Shown here in pieces: positions 45,301 to 53,023 of a stretch of DNA of 64,000 nucleotides. The position numbers and the translations under genes were made by a program. Within the stretch, counting starts at the first letter, position 1. The number at the start of each line of letters is the position of its first letter. This stretch comes from Bacillus sp. Marseille-Q1617. GTDB taxonomy: Bacteria; Bacillota; Bacilli; Bacillales; Bacillaceae_B. Under the pieces are notes generated by a model. The model had not been told where the DNA came from. It saw nothing but the letters and a program-made list of their open reading frames with translations, and did not search any database. Location of the stretch: assembly GCF_903645295.1 (NCBI RefSeq), contig NZ_CAHJXM010000001.1, forward strand, positions 1,241,501-1,305,500, in the 5' to 3' direction.

Positions 45301-45536
45301 TGAGAAAAGAAACCTATGAGGATGCCATCGACTGCTGCCTGATCATCATCGAACATGATTCACTCTGGGAAGAAGCCTACCGCATTCTTATGTATTGCTA
45401 CTATCAAAAAAATAATCGTCCCCAGGCAGTGAAATGGTATCAGAAATGCAAGGATTTACTCGACACCGAATTGGGGGTATCTCCCATGGAGGCTACCCAA
45501 AGAATGTATGAAATGGTGATTGGAGTGAGTGGATAG
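42324..45536 (+). CDS. MalT-like STAND regulator with BTAD/SARP-type DNA-binding module
   Basis: The ATG at 42324 follows GAGGGTGATG and gives the MalT-like start IPIIETKFVPPVVKETYIRRP. The 1070-residue protein has a P-loop (GAGYGKST, 45-52), Walker B (LTVILDDYH), an LHALFQAFL winged-helix linker, a long TPR-like helical region (about 370-800), an OmpR-like wHTH (about 818-915: HTLGSFEIWLGDERV ... KEEIIEELWP) and a BTAD domain (about 925-1070). STAND proteins switch on ligand and ATP binding, and BTAD/SARP modules bind direct repeats near -35. It stands just upstream of the ABC importer operon, whose promoter has such repeats, and is the likely activator. Confidence 0.9.
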   Translation: MAAEIPIIETKFVPPVVKETYIRRPALMKKMRTITNYKLLIVHSGAGYGKSTAISQFLQDESLDYCWYSITVNDDGLIPFVTNILYSIKKQVPAFGSELKEALASIGQYIKEEDLYKLSTVFINECMKIPHSLTVILDDYHLIDHSFLINQWMEKVLEHLPNHIHFFLSTRTKPSWTSFIQLKISRQLLEITEADLCLTDEEVEMLLTDFYDTAIPEAQIQAICKLTEGWVIAVSMIHSQLQENPYILMVDKQYSSLTELFQYLAHEVFSKQSPIVQQFLKQISILQEIDGETCEAIFDVPGSHHMLKQLSEKNALLQEMKGASHYRLHALFQAFLERKLAEEDAQLYNELQLKCAFYFERKGQWEKAVLHYFKMGNMDAVASILSREAEGMIKRGHLETLGDYLRQLPHDIKDRYYSLWVYQGEFFRYRSFYEKAEKAYTKGIQQAFENQDTFNLSRAYEGIGRIYLDTIQPGKAQRYLLKAIEALEDDHDRFTQEKIQLYYLISENLVNSGKAVQAKIWYEKGKENGVMMEEGNLGARMLLRTGKLQEAKALLLDKENHDGLPQSHREKELLLSLIESFMGNGSEAKVLAQQGISQGIKTKSPFVEACGWIRMGHAVQLLNDYDGGLAKNCYETSLELMSQINISRGKAEPFMGLSIMYSRMGDYQKAKEYAGEALHETEKVEDAWLSSLILLSAGINDYYRGEEDEAFTQITRAGRQFDACGDGYGKMLTNLWKSAVAYKRDKHDEFQEYMTACLNEVQIGNYEFIFFKQTTFGPKDLQSLIPLLVRAHQEGIHSSYCLELLRKMGYESLSSHPGYTLKVHTLGSFEIWLGDERVTEKQWQRDKAKELFQYFLIQRNHIKRKEEIIEELWPEGSGSDRDFKVALNTLNNVLEPNRPARGKAFFISRIQDGYKLNGQAGIEYDSDQFTSWISQGLKEPDADKSIQYLERGMLYYKGSFLPDRKGTWWTEKERERLKHLYLRGLEKRAQLAVRKETYEDAIDCCLIIIEHDSLWEEAYRILMYCYYQKNNRPQAVKWYQKCKDLLDTELGVSPMEATQRMYEMVIGVSG

Positions 45537-45580
45537 GAGGAACAGATTTCTGTGCGTTTGATCAATTCTTATATAGAGAT

Positions 45581-45624
45581 TGGCCAGGACCCGGTGAGCA
45601 TTCAATGCCTCGGGGGCCTGGCCA
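45581..45624 (+). terminator. Terminator of the STAND regulator gene
   Basis: Stem TGGCCAGGACCC / GGGGGCCTGGCCA followed by TTTCTTTTTATT. Confidence 0.9.
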
Positions 45625-45737
45625 CTTTCTTTTTATTGAATGTGGAAAAAGTGTCCTTGTCTTTGCTCCGTTATTGGTAGAGGGGAACTGTTCTTGTGAG
45701 TTGTGAGTAAATGGAAAAATAGTAGTTTGTTGAGTGA

Positions 45738-45842
45738 AACTCATAGATTATAGCTTGTAATTCATAGAATATGTTAAAAAACTTATAGAATATAGCTTAA
45801 AACTCATAGATTTTCCGCTGAAACTGATAGAATCCCTTCTTT
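45738..45842. repeat. Five-unit 21 bp tandem array
   Basis: The core AAACTCATAGAAT recurs with its CATAG/TATAG/GATAG at 45742, 45763, 45784, 45805 and 45826: exactly 21 bp each time. AT-rich, non-coding. Confidence 0.72.
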
Positions 45843-45965
45843 TACCCACGCTTAGAGGCGTTTCAAGTTCATTAGAAGGATCATTTTGGCGCGGTGCAAG
45901 ACGATTCAATTTACTTTCACCGATATTCGTGCAAGATTTTAAAAATACGTGCCACTTTTCGTTTT

Positions 45966-46340
45966 GTCCAGCTCCGGCGGCTAGAGGCTCGAGACATAAG
46001 CCATGCCATCCAAAAAGGCAAAGAGCGCCTTTATGGCTGCCCTGTCTTATGCTTGTCGCCTCTGAGCAAGCCGCCTCCACTTTTCGTTTTGTCCAGCTCC
46101 GGCGGCTAGAGGCTCGAGACATAAGCCATGCCATCCAAAAAGGCAAAGAGCGCCTTTATGGCTGCCCTGTCTTATGCTTGTCGCCTCTGAGCAAGCCGCC
46201 TCCACTTTTCGTTTTGTCCAGCTCCAGGGCTTAGAGGCACATGGCATAAGCCAAACCGGCCAAGAAGGCAAAGAACGCCTTCATGGCCGGTTCGTCTTAT
46301 GCCACCCGCCTCTGACCAAAGCCCATCCGCTTTTCGTTTT
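45966..46340. repeat. Tandem array of three 125 bp hairpin repeats
   Basis: Units at 45966-46090, 46091-46215 and 46216-46340. The first two are identical over 125 bp; the third belongs to the second subtype seen at 34747 (outer arms GGGCTT/AAGCCC instead of GGCGGCT/AGCCGCC; inner stem AACCGGCC/GGCCGGTT). Open frames crossing this array on both strands are artefacts of the repeat. The array stops at the TGTAACT repeats of the next promoter. Confidence 0.92.
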
Positions 46341-46372
46341 GTAACTCATTTGTAACTCCCTTTTCTTACTAT
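46340..46372 (+). promoter_or_regulatory. BTAD/SARP-type activator site and promoter of the ABC-importer operon
   Basis: Two heptamers TGTAACT at 46340-46346 and 46351-46357, start-to-start 11 bp, then 9 bp to the -10 TACTAT (46367-46372). There is no -35 hexamer at the normal place (ACTCAT). The same 18 bases and spacing occur before the acyl-CoA ligase gene at 56891. Confidence 0.75.
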
Positions 46373-46420
46373 ATGGTCAAAGCTATTTTCGCTTTAGTTT
46401 TTAAATAAGGGGGATAAAAG

Positions 46421-47641
46421 ATGAGGAAATCGATGAAGTGGTCTGCTTTGATGGTTCTGCTGTCTTGCATGCTGGTTGTGTCAACGGCCTGTAATTCTGA
46501 GTCAAGTGGTGGATCGGGTGATGGGGCGTCGGAAAAAGAAACCGTGAAGGTCGGGGTGCTGGCTTCATTGACAGGAGCTTTGGAGTCGTATGGCAAGCAA
46601 ACGCAAAGGGGCTTTGAGCTCGGGCTGGAATATGCGACTGACGGGACGATGGAAGTCGCAGGAAAGAAAATAGAGGTTGTCTTTGAAGATACTGAAACAA
46701 AACCGGAAGTGGCAGTTCAAAAGGCCACTAAATTATTGGAGGAAGATGAAGTGGATTTCCTTGTGGGATCGTCAAGCTCCGGTGATACACTGGCGGTGCT
46801 TCCACTCGCAGAAGAATATGAAAAAATCATGATTGTCGAACCTGCAGTTGCTGATAGTATTACAGGTTCAGAGTTCAATCCATATATTTTCAGAACCGCC
46901 CGCAACTCTTCACAAGATGCGGTAGCGGGAGCAGCTGCCATTGCGAAAGATGGAGTGAAAATCGCCACCCTGGCACCTGATTACTCGTTTGGACGTGACG
47001 GGGTAGCTGCTTTTAAAACAGCAGCAGAAGAACTTGGTGCAGAAATTGTCCATGAAGAATATGCAGATCCTGCAGCGACAGATTTTACCTCTAATATTCA
47101 AAAAGTGATAGAAGCAAAGCCCGACTATCTATTTGTCATTTGGGCAGGTGCCAATTCACCTTGGAATCAAATTGCTGATATGAAGCTGCAGGACAAGGGA
47201 ATTAAAATTTCTACAGGAGCACCGGATATCGCGGCACTCTCGGCAATGGAACCGCTTGTGGGAATGGAAGGATTCTCTGTTTACTATCATGAGCTTCCAG
47301 ATAACGAAATTAATGACTGGTTAGTCGAAGAACATAAAAAGAAATATGACGGAGAGGTTCCGGACTTATTCACCCCAGGAGGGATGAGTGCCGCCATTTC
47401 GATTGTGGAAGCACTTAAAAAGACTGAAGGTGATCTGGATCCAGATACCCTGATTGAAACGTTGGAAGGAATGAGCTTTGAGACACCTAAAGGGAAAATG
47501 ACATTCCGTGAAGAAGATCATCAGGCATTGCAGACCCTTTATGCCATCAGACTGGAAAAGAAAGAAGGCGTACCTTATCCGGTGCCTGTTTTAATAAGGG
47601 AGCTTTCACCTGACGAAACAGCTCCTCCGATCCTGAATTAA
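46421..47641 (+). CDS. Liv-type ABC transporter substrate-binding lipoprotein
   Basis: A 406-residue lipoprotein: signal peptide with lipobox ending in STAC (Cys about 24), a Ser/Gly linker, and a type I periplasmic-binding fold (ETVKVGVLASLTGALESYGKQTQRGFELGLEYA start, LVGSSSSGDTLAVLPLAEE). Liv/HAAT binding proteins take branched amino acids, amides, aromatic acids or other carboxylates. First gene of the importer-enzyme operon; AAGGGGG precedes the ATG. A hairpin after the gene (47651-47704) probably gives it a higher dose than the other subunits. Confidence 0.9.
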   Translation: MRKSMKWSALMVLLSCMLVVSTACNSESSGGSGDGASEKETVKVGVLASLTGALESYGKQTQRGFELGLEYATDGTMEVAGKKIEVVFEDTETKPEVAVQKATKLLEEDEVDFLVGSSSSGDTLAVLPLAEEYEKIMIVEPAVADSITGSEFNPYIFRTARNSSQDAVAGAAAIAKDGVKIATLAPDYSFGRDGVAAFKTAAEELGAEIVHEEYADPAATDFTSNIQKVIEAKPDYLFVIWAGANSPWNQIADMKLQDKGIKISTGAPDIAALSAMEPLVGMEGFSVYYHELPDNEINDWLVEEHKKKYDGEVPDLFTPGGMSAAISIVEALKKTEGDLDPDTLIETLEGMSFETPKGKMTFREEDHQALQTLYAIRLEKKEGVPYPVPVLIRELSPDETAPPILN

Positions 47642-47650
47642 GGTAGATAG

Positions 47651-47704
47651 GGTTGACCGGCTTGCCCTTTGCTCTATTAGCAGAGGGCATGGGTGCGGTC
47701 GGCC
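47651..47704 (+). terminator. Attenuating terminator between binding-protein and ATPase genes
   Basis: Outer stem GGTTGACCG / CGGTCGGCC (with two G-U pairs), inner stem GCCCTTTGC / GCAGAGGGC, followed by TTTTT. It would reduce transcription of the downstream genes. Confidence 0.82.
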
Positions 47705-47742
47705 TTTTTCATAACATCATATACAAAAATGAGGTGAAGGAA

Positions 47743-48507
47743 ATGAACATTTTAGAAACAAAAGATTTAACGATTAAGTTCGGCGGCCATACAGCGGTTG
47801 ATAATGTATCGTTTTCTGTTCCCGAAAAGGAATTCAAATCGATCATCGGCCCGAATGGGGCGGGTAAAACGACTCTTTTTAATTTATTGAGCGGACAATT
47901 GAAACCGACTAGCGGAGATGTCTTCCTGAAGGGAAAGAAAGTGACGAAACTTTCCCCTACAAGGAGGGCTCGTCTTGGTATAGGGCGTTCTTTTCAAATC
48001 ACCAATGTGTTTCCTAATCTTACAGTTTTGGAGAATGTAAGACTGGCTGTTCAATCAAAACGTGGAATCCGCTATATCATGCATCGTGATAAAAATGGTT
48101 TTGGAGATATCATGAGTGAAGCCCATCGATTGCTGGACCTGGTGATGCTGACAAAAAAAGCTGATTTTCTTGCCGTTAATCTGGCACATGGAGAAAAGCG
48201 AAAGCTTGAGATCGCCATGCTTCTCGCACTGGACACAGAAATCCTGCTGCTTGATGAACCGACTGCGGGAATGTCTTTAGAAGAAGTGCCGGCGATTCTT
48301 GATGTGATTCGGACAATCAAAGAACAAGGAAACAAAACGATTGTGTTGATCGAACACAAAATGGATATGATCATGGATCTTTCCGATTCAATCATGGTGT
48401 TATTCAATGGACGATTACTGGCGGATGATCACCCGAAGGAAATCATGAAGAATGAACAAGTGCAATCGGCATACCTGGGAGGACTTTACGATGAGCACAC
48501 TGCTTAA
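47743..48507 (+). CDS. Liv-type ABC transporter ATPase (LivG-like)
   Basis: The ATG at 47743 follows GAGGTGAAGG; the longer frame upstream covers the terminator. The 254-residue protein has Walker A GPNGAGKTT, the LivG-type long insertion before LAHGEKRKLEIAMLLA (signature) and Walker B EILLLDEPTAGM. One of two ATPases of the importer. It overlaps the next gene by 17 bases. Confidence 0.93.
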   Translation: MNILETKDLTIKFGGHTAVDNVSFSVPEKEFKSIIGPNGAGKTTLFNLLSGQLKPTSGDVFLKGKKVTKLSPTRRARLGIGRSFQITNVFPNLTVLENVRLAVQSKRGIRYIMHRDKNGFGDIMSEAHRLLDLVMLTKKADFLAVNLAHGEKRKLEIAMLLALDTEILLLDEPTAGMSLEEVPAILDVIRTIKEQGNKTIVLIEHKMDMIMDLSDSIMVLFNGRLLADDHPKEIMKNEQVQSAYLGGLYDEHTA

Positions 48508-49198
48508 GGTAGAAAACATCGAAACCTATATTGGGCAATACCATATCCTTCAAGGAGTCTCCTTTGAAGTGAAAAAGGGGGAGGTCACCGTCCTACTCGG
48601 CAGGAACGGCGCAGGAAAAACCACCAGTCTGAGGAGCATCATGGGTCTTACCCCTCCTTCATCGGGGAGAATCATTTATAAAGGGGAAGAAATCCAAGGA
48701 CTGCCTACCTACAAAACAGCGAACAGAGGAATTGGTTATGTGCCGGAAGATCAAGGGATATTCGGGGAACTGACTGTCGAGGAGAATATGAAGGTAGCCA
48801 TGAAAAATCAGGATGGCGAAACGAAAGACAGGATGGAATGGATAACCGATTTATTTCCTGATTTAAAGAAGTTCTGGAAGAAAGCAGGGGGCAATCTCAG
48901 TGGAGGACAAAAGCAAATGCTTTCGATCGCAAGGGCTTATCTAAATAACAATGAATTGATACTGATCGATGAACCCAGTAAGGGACTTGCTCCGATCGTA
49001 GTCGAAAAAGTGATGGAATCAATCGTTGAGATGAAAGAAAGGACGACGATCCTGCTGGTTGAGCAAAATTTTATCATGGCAAGTAAAATAGGGGACCGCT
49101 ACTATATTATCGATGATGGAACCACTGTTCACAACGGGCATATGGAGATGCTTGTGAAAGATGAAGACATGAAGAAGAAATATCTGGGGATTGCATAA
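48491..49198 (+). CDS. Liv-type ABC transporter ATPase (LivF-like)
   Basis: The ATG at 48491 follows GGGAGGAC. The 235-residue ATPase has Walker A GRNGAGKTT, signature NLSGGQKQML and Walker B ELILIDEPSKGL. Pairs with the LivG-like subunit. Confidence 0.93.
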   Translation: MSTLLKVENIETYIGQYHILQGVSFEVKKGEVTVLLGRNGAGKTTSLRSIMGLTPPSSGRIIYKGEEIQGLPTYKTANRGIGYVPEDQGIFGELTVEENMKVAMKNQDGETKDRMEWITDLFPDLKKFWKKAGGNLSGGQKQMLSIARAYLNNNELILIDEPSKGLAPIVVEKVMESIVEMKERTTILLVEQNFIMASKIGDRYYIIDDGTTVHNGHMEMLVKDEDMKKKYLGIA

Positions 49199-49211
49199 GG
49201 GAGGGGATCAA

Positions 49212-50072
49212 ATGGACCTCATCATCAATTTAGCGTTAAACGGCCTGGCGACAGGGATGTTGATTTTTCTGTTAGCGGCAGGTTTGACCTTGATATTTGG
49301 ATTGATGGATGTGTTGAATTTTGCCCACGGCGGCTTGTTCGCTTGGGGAGCGTACAGTGGTGTATGGGTTTACGCTGTGACTGACAGCTTTGTACTGGGG
49401 ATTATAGGAGCCATTGTGACGGGGCTGATTCTTGGGATGATTACTGAAAAGTTCATTATTCAGCCGGTATATGGAAATCATGTTCAGCAGATTCTGATCA
49501 CCCTGGGTTTTATGCTGGTTCTCTCGGAACTGTTGAAGGTCGTGTGGGGCCCCAACCAGTTATCGACGTCCGCTCCGGATTATCTGGCAGGCAGCTGGGT
49601 GATCGGAGATGTCATTATTATTAAATACAGGCTGTTTATTATAGCTGTAGGATTTCTGGTATTTGGACTTGTTCAGCTCATTTTGAAAAAGACGAGAGTA
49701 GGATTAGTGGTTCGTGCAGGAGTTATGAACAAAGAAATGGTAGAAGCGTTTGGAATAAATATCAAGAAAGTATTCATGTATGTATTTATGGTCGGATCAG
49801 CGCTGGCGGCGCTCGGGGGGATTCTGCTTGCTCCTTATTCCGGTGTCATTTATGCAGAAATGGGGATGGAATTTGCGATCCTGGCCTTCATCGTAGTGGT
49901 GATCGGCGGGATGGGAAGCTTTCCTGGATCCCTATTCGCAGCCGTTTTGGTAGGATTGACCGGTTCTTTCATGACGTATTACGTTCCGGAGCTGTCACTG
50001 GCTGTCAATATGATACTGATGGCGCTCGTACTCATTTTCAGGCCGCAGGGATTATTTACAGTAAAGGGGTGA
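49212..50072 (+). CDS. Liv-type ABC transporter permease (LivH-like)
   Basis: The ATG at 49212 follows GGGAGGGG. The 286-residue permease has eight or so helices and the family segment NGLATGMLIFLLAAGLTLIFGLMDVLNFAHG at its start, with IVVVIGGMGSFPGSLFAAVLVG later. It has the next permease 4 bases downstream. Confidence 0.93.
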   Translation: MDLIINLALNGLATGMLIFLLAAGLTLIFGLMDVLNFAHGGLFAWGAYSGVWVYAVTDSFVLGIIGAIVTGLILGMITEKFIIQPVYGNHVQQILITLGFMLVLSELLKVVWGPNQLSTSAPDYLAGSWVIGDVIIIKYRLFIIAVGFLVFGLVQLILKKTRVGLVVRAGVMNKEMVEAFGINIKKVFMYVFMVGSALAALGGILLAPYSGVIYAEMGMEFAILAFIVVVIGGMGSFPGSLFAAVLVGLTGSFMTYYVPELSLAVNMILMALVLIFRPQGLFTVKG

Positions 50073-50076
50073 GACA

Positions 50077-51075
50077 ATGAAAAGCCTTCAAAGCCGTTCA
50101 AATTTGTTTATGGGAACAGCGCTCCTGTTACTGGTGCTATTTCCATTGTTTAATGATTCAAGAAGCATGATGATTTTATTGACGCAAGTATTCATATTTG
50201 GGATCTTCGCCATGAGCTATGACCTGCTGCTCGGATATACCGGAATCGTATCGTTCGGCCATGCCATGTTTTTCGGAATAGGAGCCTATTCGACGGGCAT
50301 ATTTTTAGACCGGATGGAGCCGAATATGTTCTGGTTTTTTGTTTCTCTTTTAGCAGGTTTCGTGATTGCCGGAATCATCAGTTATCTAGTCGGTCTCTTG
50401 ACTCTTCGTCTAAAGAGCCACTTTTACGCAATGTTGACGCTGGCTTTTGCCGGGTTATTCCTTGTTGGTGCGGAAAAGTGGAGAACGCTTACTTTCGGGA
50501 ATGATGGATTTACATTTCGCACGCCTGATTTCATGAAAGACAGGATGACTTTTTATTTTACTTGTCTGGCAGTGATGGCCGTGGTGTATTTAGTCTTGAG
50601 AAGATTCACAAAATCCCCTGCAGGATCGGTTCTTCAGGCGATCCGGGAAAATGAGCAAAGGGCTGAATCCCTCGGGTTTCATATCCTTCATTATAAAATT
50701 ATCGCGAGTGTCATAGCAGGGGTACTGGCAAGTCTTGCAGGTTCGCTTTATGCCATCTCTTTACGCTTTGTAAACACAAGCGTCTTTACGATGGATATCA
50801 CGCTTGATGCTTTGCTTATGACCATCATCGGTGGTGTCGGCACCCTGATCGGAGCGATTATTGGTGCAGGATTGATTGAATTTGCACATCACTGGCTGAC
50901 GGAGCTTGCAGGCACATATCCGATTTTCGAAAGGTGGATCATATTTTTCGGGATCCTCTATATCCTTGCTGTCATGTTCTTCCCTGCGGGCATAGTCGGA
51001 TCACTCCGGAAAATAGGGAGAAAGAAGAGAACAGTGAAAAGACACCGGGCTGAGGAAAAGAAAATAGCAGGATAG
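50077..51075 (+). CDS. Liv-type ABC transporter permease (LivM-like)
   Basis: A 332-residue permease with about nine helices; FAMSYDLLLGYTGIVSFGHAMFFGIGAYS and TIIGGVGTLIGAIIGAGLIE are LivM signatures. A basic tail (RKIGRKKRTVKRHR) ends the protein. Completes a five-gene importer. Confidence 0.93.
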   Translation: MKSLQSRSNLFMGTALLLLVLFPLFNDSRSMMILLTQVFIFGIFAMSYDLLLGYTGIVSFGHAMFFGIGAYSTGIFLDRMEPNMFWFFVSLLAGFVIAGIISYLVGLLTLRLKSHFYAMLTLAFAGLFLVGAEKWRTLTFGNDGFTFRTPDFMKDRMTFYFTCLAVMAVVYLVLRRFTKSPAGSVLQAIRENEQRAESLGFHILHYKIIASVIAGVLASLAGSLYAISLRFVNTSVFTMDITLDALLMTIIGGVGTLIGAIIGAGLIEFAHHWLTELAGTYPIFERWIIFFGILYILAVMFFPAGIVGSLRKIGRKKRTVKRHRAEEKKIAG

Positions 51076-51087
51076 GAGGGAGGCGCC

Positions 51088-52125
51088 ATGACAGTTGGAA
51101 TTCTAAGTACAGGAATTTATTTGCCTGAAAAGATCATGACGGGAATGGAAATCGCTGAAAAAGCAGGACTTCCGGCAGAAGTTGTCGAAAATAAAATGGG
51201 GATAAGAAAGAAAACGGTTCCAGGGCCAGGAGATCATACCTGTGCCATGGGTATCAAAGCTGCAAAATCCGCCATGGAAAAAGCGGGAATCGATCCAAAA
51301 GACATAGATGTCGTCATTTATGTCGGGGAAGAACATAAGGAATACCCTCTCTGGACAGCGGCCATCAAGCTGCAGGAAGAGATTGGGGCCTACCGTGCAT
51401 GGGCATTTGACACTTCCCTCAGGTGCGGGACGACAATCATGGCAATGAAGCTTGCAAAGAGCCTTCTGGAAACCGATCCTGACATCAACACGGTTCTTCT
51501 GGCGGGTGGCTATCGGAACAGTGACTTCATCAATTACAGTAATGAGCGCACTCGTTTCATGTATAATCTGGCTGCAGGCGGAGGTGCCGTGATTTTACAA
51601 AAAGGATTGAAGAAGAATCAGCTGCTTGAAACGTCTTTAGTGACGGACGGCTCTTTTTCAGAGGATGTCATTGTCCCTGTCGGAGGTACTGTTGAACCGC
51701 TGACTGAAAAAGCTCTTCAGCAAGACCGTTATTATCTGGAAGTGCCGGATCCTGAAGGGATGAAGAAAAGGCTGGAACAAAAATCAATGGATAATTTCTT
51801 AAAAGTGATCCGTGAATCCCTCTATAAAAGCGGTCATGAGGAGAAAGATATTGCCTATGCGGCGATTCTTCACATGAAGAAATCCGCTCATCTTTATGTG
51901 CTGAAAGAATTGGGATTAACTGAAGAACAATCGATATACCTTGAAGACTATGGTCATATCGGCCAATTTGATCAAATTCTTTCCCTTGAGCTTGCTGAAA
52001 AGCGACGAAAGCTCAAAGACGGGGATGTCGTTGTACTTGTGAGTGCGGGAATAGGCTATGCCTGGGGTGCGTCGACAATCATATGGGGGGAATCCTTAAG
52101 GGGGACTGAAAATGGCAGTGATTGA
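51088..52125 (+). CDS. KAS III-like (thiolase-superfamily) condensing enzyme
   Basis: A 345-residue FabH/HMG-CoA-synthase-like protein. The nucleophile Cys113 is in AFDTSLRCGTTIMAM and His262 in AILHMKKSAH, where FabH has its His. The third FabH residue, Asn in YGNTSAAS, is replaced by His290 in EDYGHIGQFDQ. No ACP-binding basic patch is obvious. The short 12-base gap from the permease gene and overlap with the next gene place it in the importer operon. Reaction unknown: acyl transfer or Claisen condensation on CoA substrates. Confidence 0.85.
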   Translation: MTVGILSTGIYLPEKIMTGMEIAEKAGLPAEVVENKMGIRKKTVPGPGDHTCAMGIKAAKSAMEKAGIDPKDIDVVIYVGEEHKEYPLWTAAIKLQEEIGAYRAWAFDTSLRCGTTIMAMKLAKSLLETDPDINTVLLAGGYRNSDFINYSNERTRFMYNLAAGGGAVILQKGLKKNQLLETSLVTDGSFSEDVIVPVGGTVEPLTEKALQQDRYYLEVPDPEGMKKRLEQKSMDNFLKVIRESLYKSGHEEKDIAYAAILHMKKSAHLYVLKELGLTEEQSIYLEDYGHIGQFDQILSLELAEKRRKLKDGDVVVLVSAGIGYAWGASTIIWGESLRGTENGSD

Positions 52126-53023
52126 ATTGAAAAAAATTCTGCTTTCGAATGGGGAAACGATGGCTTACCGTGAAAGAAGCGGGGGAGACCTGCCAGTAGT
52201 GCTGGTCCATGGAAATATGACTTCCTCAAAACATTGGGATTTACTGCTTGACCGGATGGATGAGCGCTATAAGCTCTATGCGGTGGATATGAGGGGCTTT
52301 GGAGAATCCAGTAATCATCAACCCATTACAAGCATTCAAGATTTATCACTTGATTTGAAAGACTGGGCAGATGAAATCGGCATCAGGGATTTCTGCCTGA
52401 TCGGCTGGTCGACAGGGGGCGCTGTAGCCATGCAATTCGCCGCTGACCATCCCGGTTATTGCGATAGGCTCATTCTGTTAGCTTCAGCCTCAACAAGGGG
52501 GTATCCTTTTTTTGGCACAAATGAAGATGGATCGACGGATCATGCCAATCGATTGAAGACATTGGAAGATGTGAAGAAGGATAAAGGGAAGACCATTCCT
52601 GTACAAGCGGCCTATGACACAAACGACAGAGAGTTCCTGCGTTCATTATGGAATGCCCTGATTTATACGGATACCCGGCCCGAATCCGAGCTGTACGAAG
52701 AGTATATCGATGATATGAGGACACAGCGGAACCTGGCTGAAATCTATCACGCGTTAAATACCTTTAACATCAGTGACCGCCACAATGGGCTTGTGGAAGG
52801 AAACGGTCAGGCAAGCTCCATTTCGATTCCCGTGCTCGTGCTCAGGGGGGACAGGGATTATGTCATAACAAAAGAAATGACTGAGGAGATTGTTCACGAT
52901 ATCGGTGAAAATGCAGATTTTACAGAGTTGAAGAATAGCGGTCATTCCCCGCTGGTGGATGACTTGGAACAGCTGGTTGAGAGGATGGAGTCATTTTTGC
53001 AGCAAAAGGAGGAAATTTCATGA
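52112..53023 (+). CDS. Alpha/beta hydrolase
   Basis: A 303-residue hydrolase with oxyanion segment VLVHGNMTSSKHWDLL, nucleophile Ser100 in LIGWSTGGAV, acid in VLRGDRDYVI (about 248) and His in KNSGHSPLVDD (about 280). A cap domain spans about 130-220. It could be an esterase, thioesterase or C-C bond hydrolase. It overlaps the upstream gene by 14 bases and the downstream gene by 4 (ATGA), so its product acts with the other enzymes of the operon. Confidence 0.9.
   Translation: MAVIELKKILLSNGETMAYRERSGGDLPVVLVHGNMTSSKHWDLLLDRMDERYKLYAVDMRGFGESSNHQPITSIQDLSLDLKDWADEIGIRDFCLIGWSTGGAVAMQFAADHPGYCDRLILLASASTRGYPFFGTNEDGSTDHANRLKTLEDVKKDKGKTIPVQAAYDTNDREFLRSLWNALIYTDTRPESELYEEYIDDMRTQRNLAEIYHALNTFNISDRHNGLVEGNGQASSISIPVLVLRGDRDYVITKEMTEEIVHDIGENADFTELKNSGHSPLVDDLEQLVERMESFLQQKEEIS

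Noticed and set aside
45748..46271. Open frames across the tandem repeat, both strands
   Set aside because: They arise because each 125 bp unit lacks stops in several frames; the repeated peptide follows the repeat, with no start signals.
47653..47742. Upstream start of the LivG-like ATPase
   Set aside because: Covers the attenuator hairpin; GAGGTGAAGG and the family start are at 47743.
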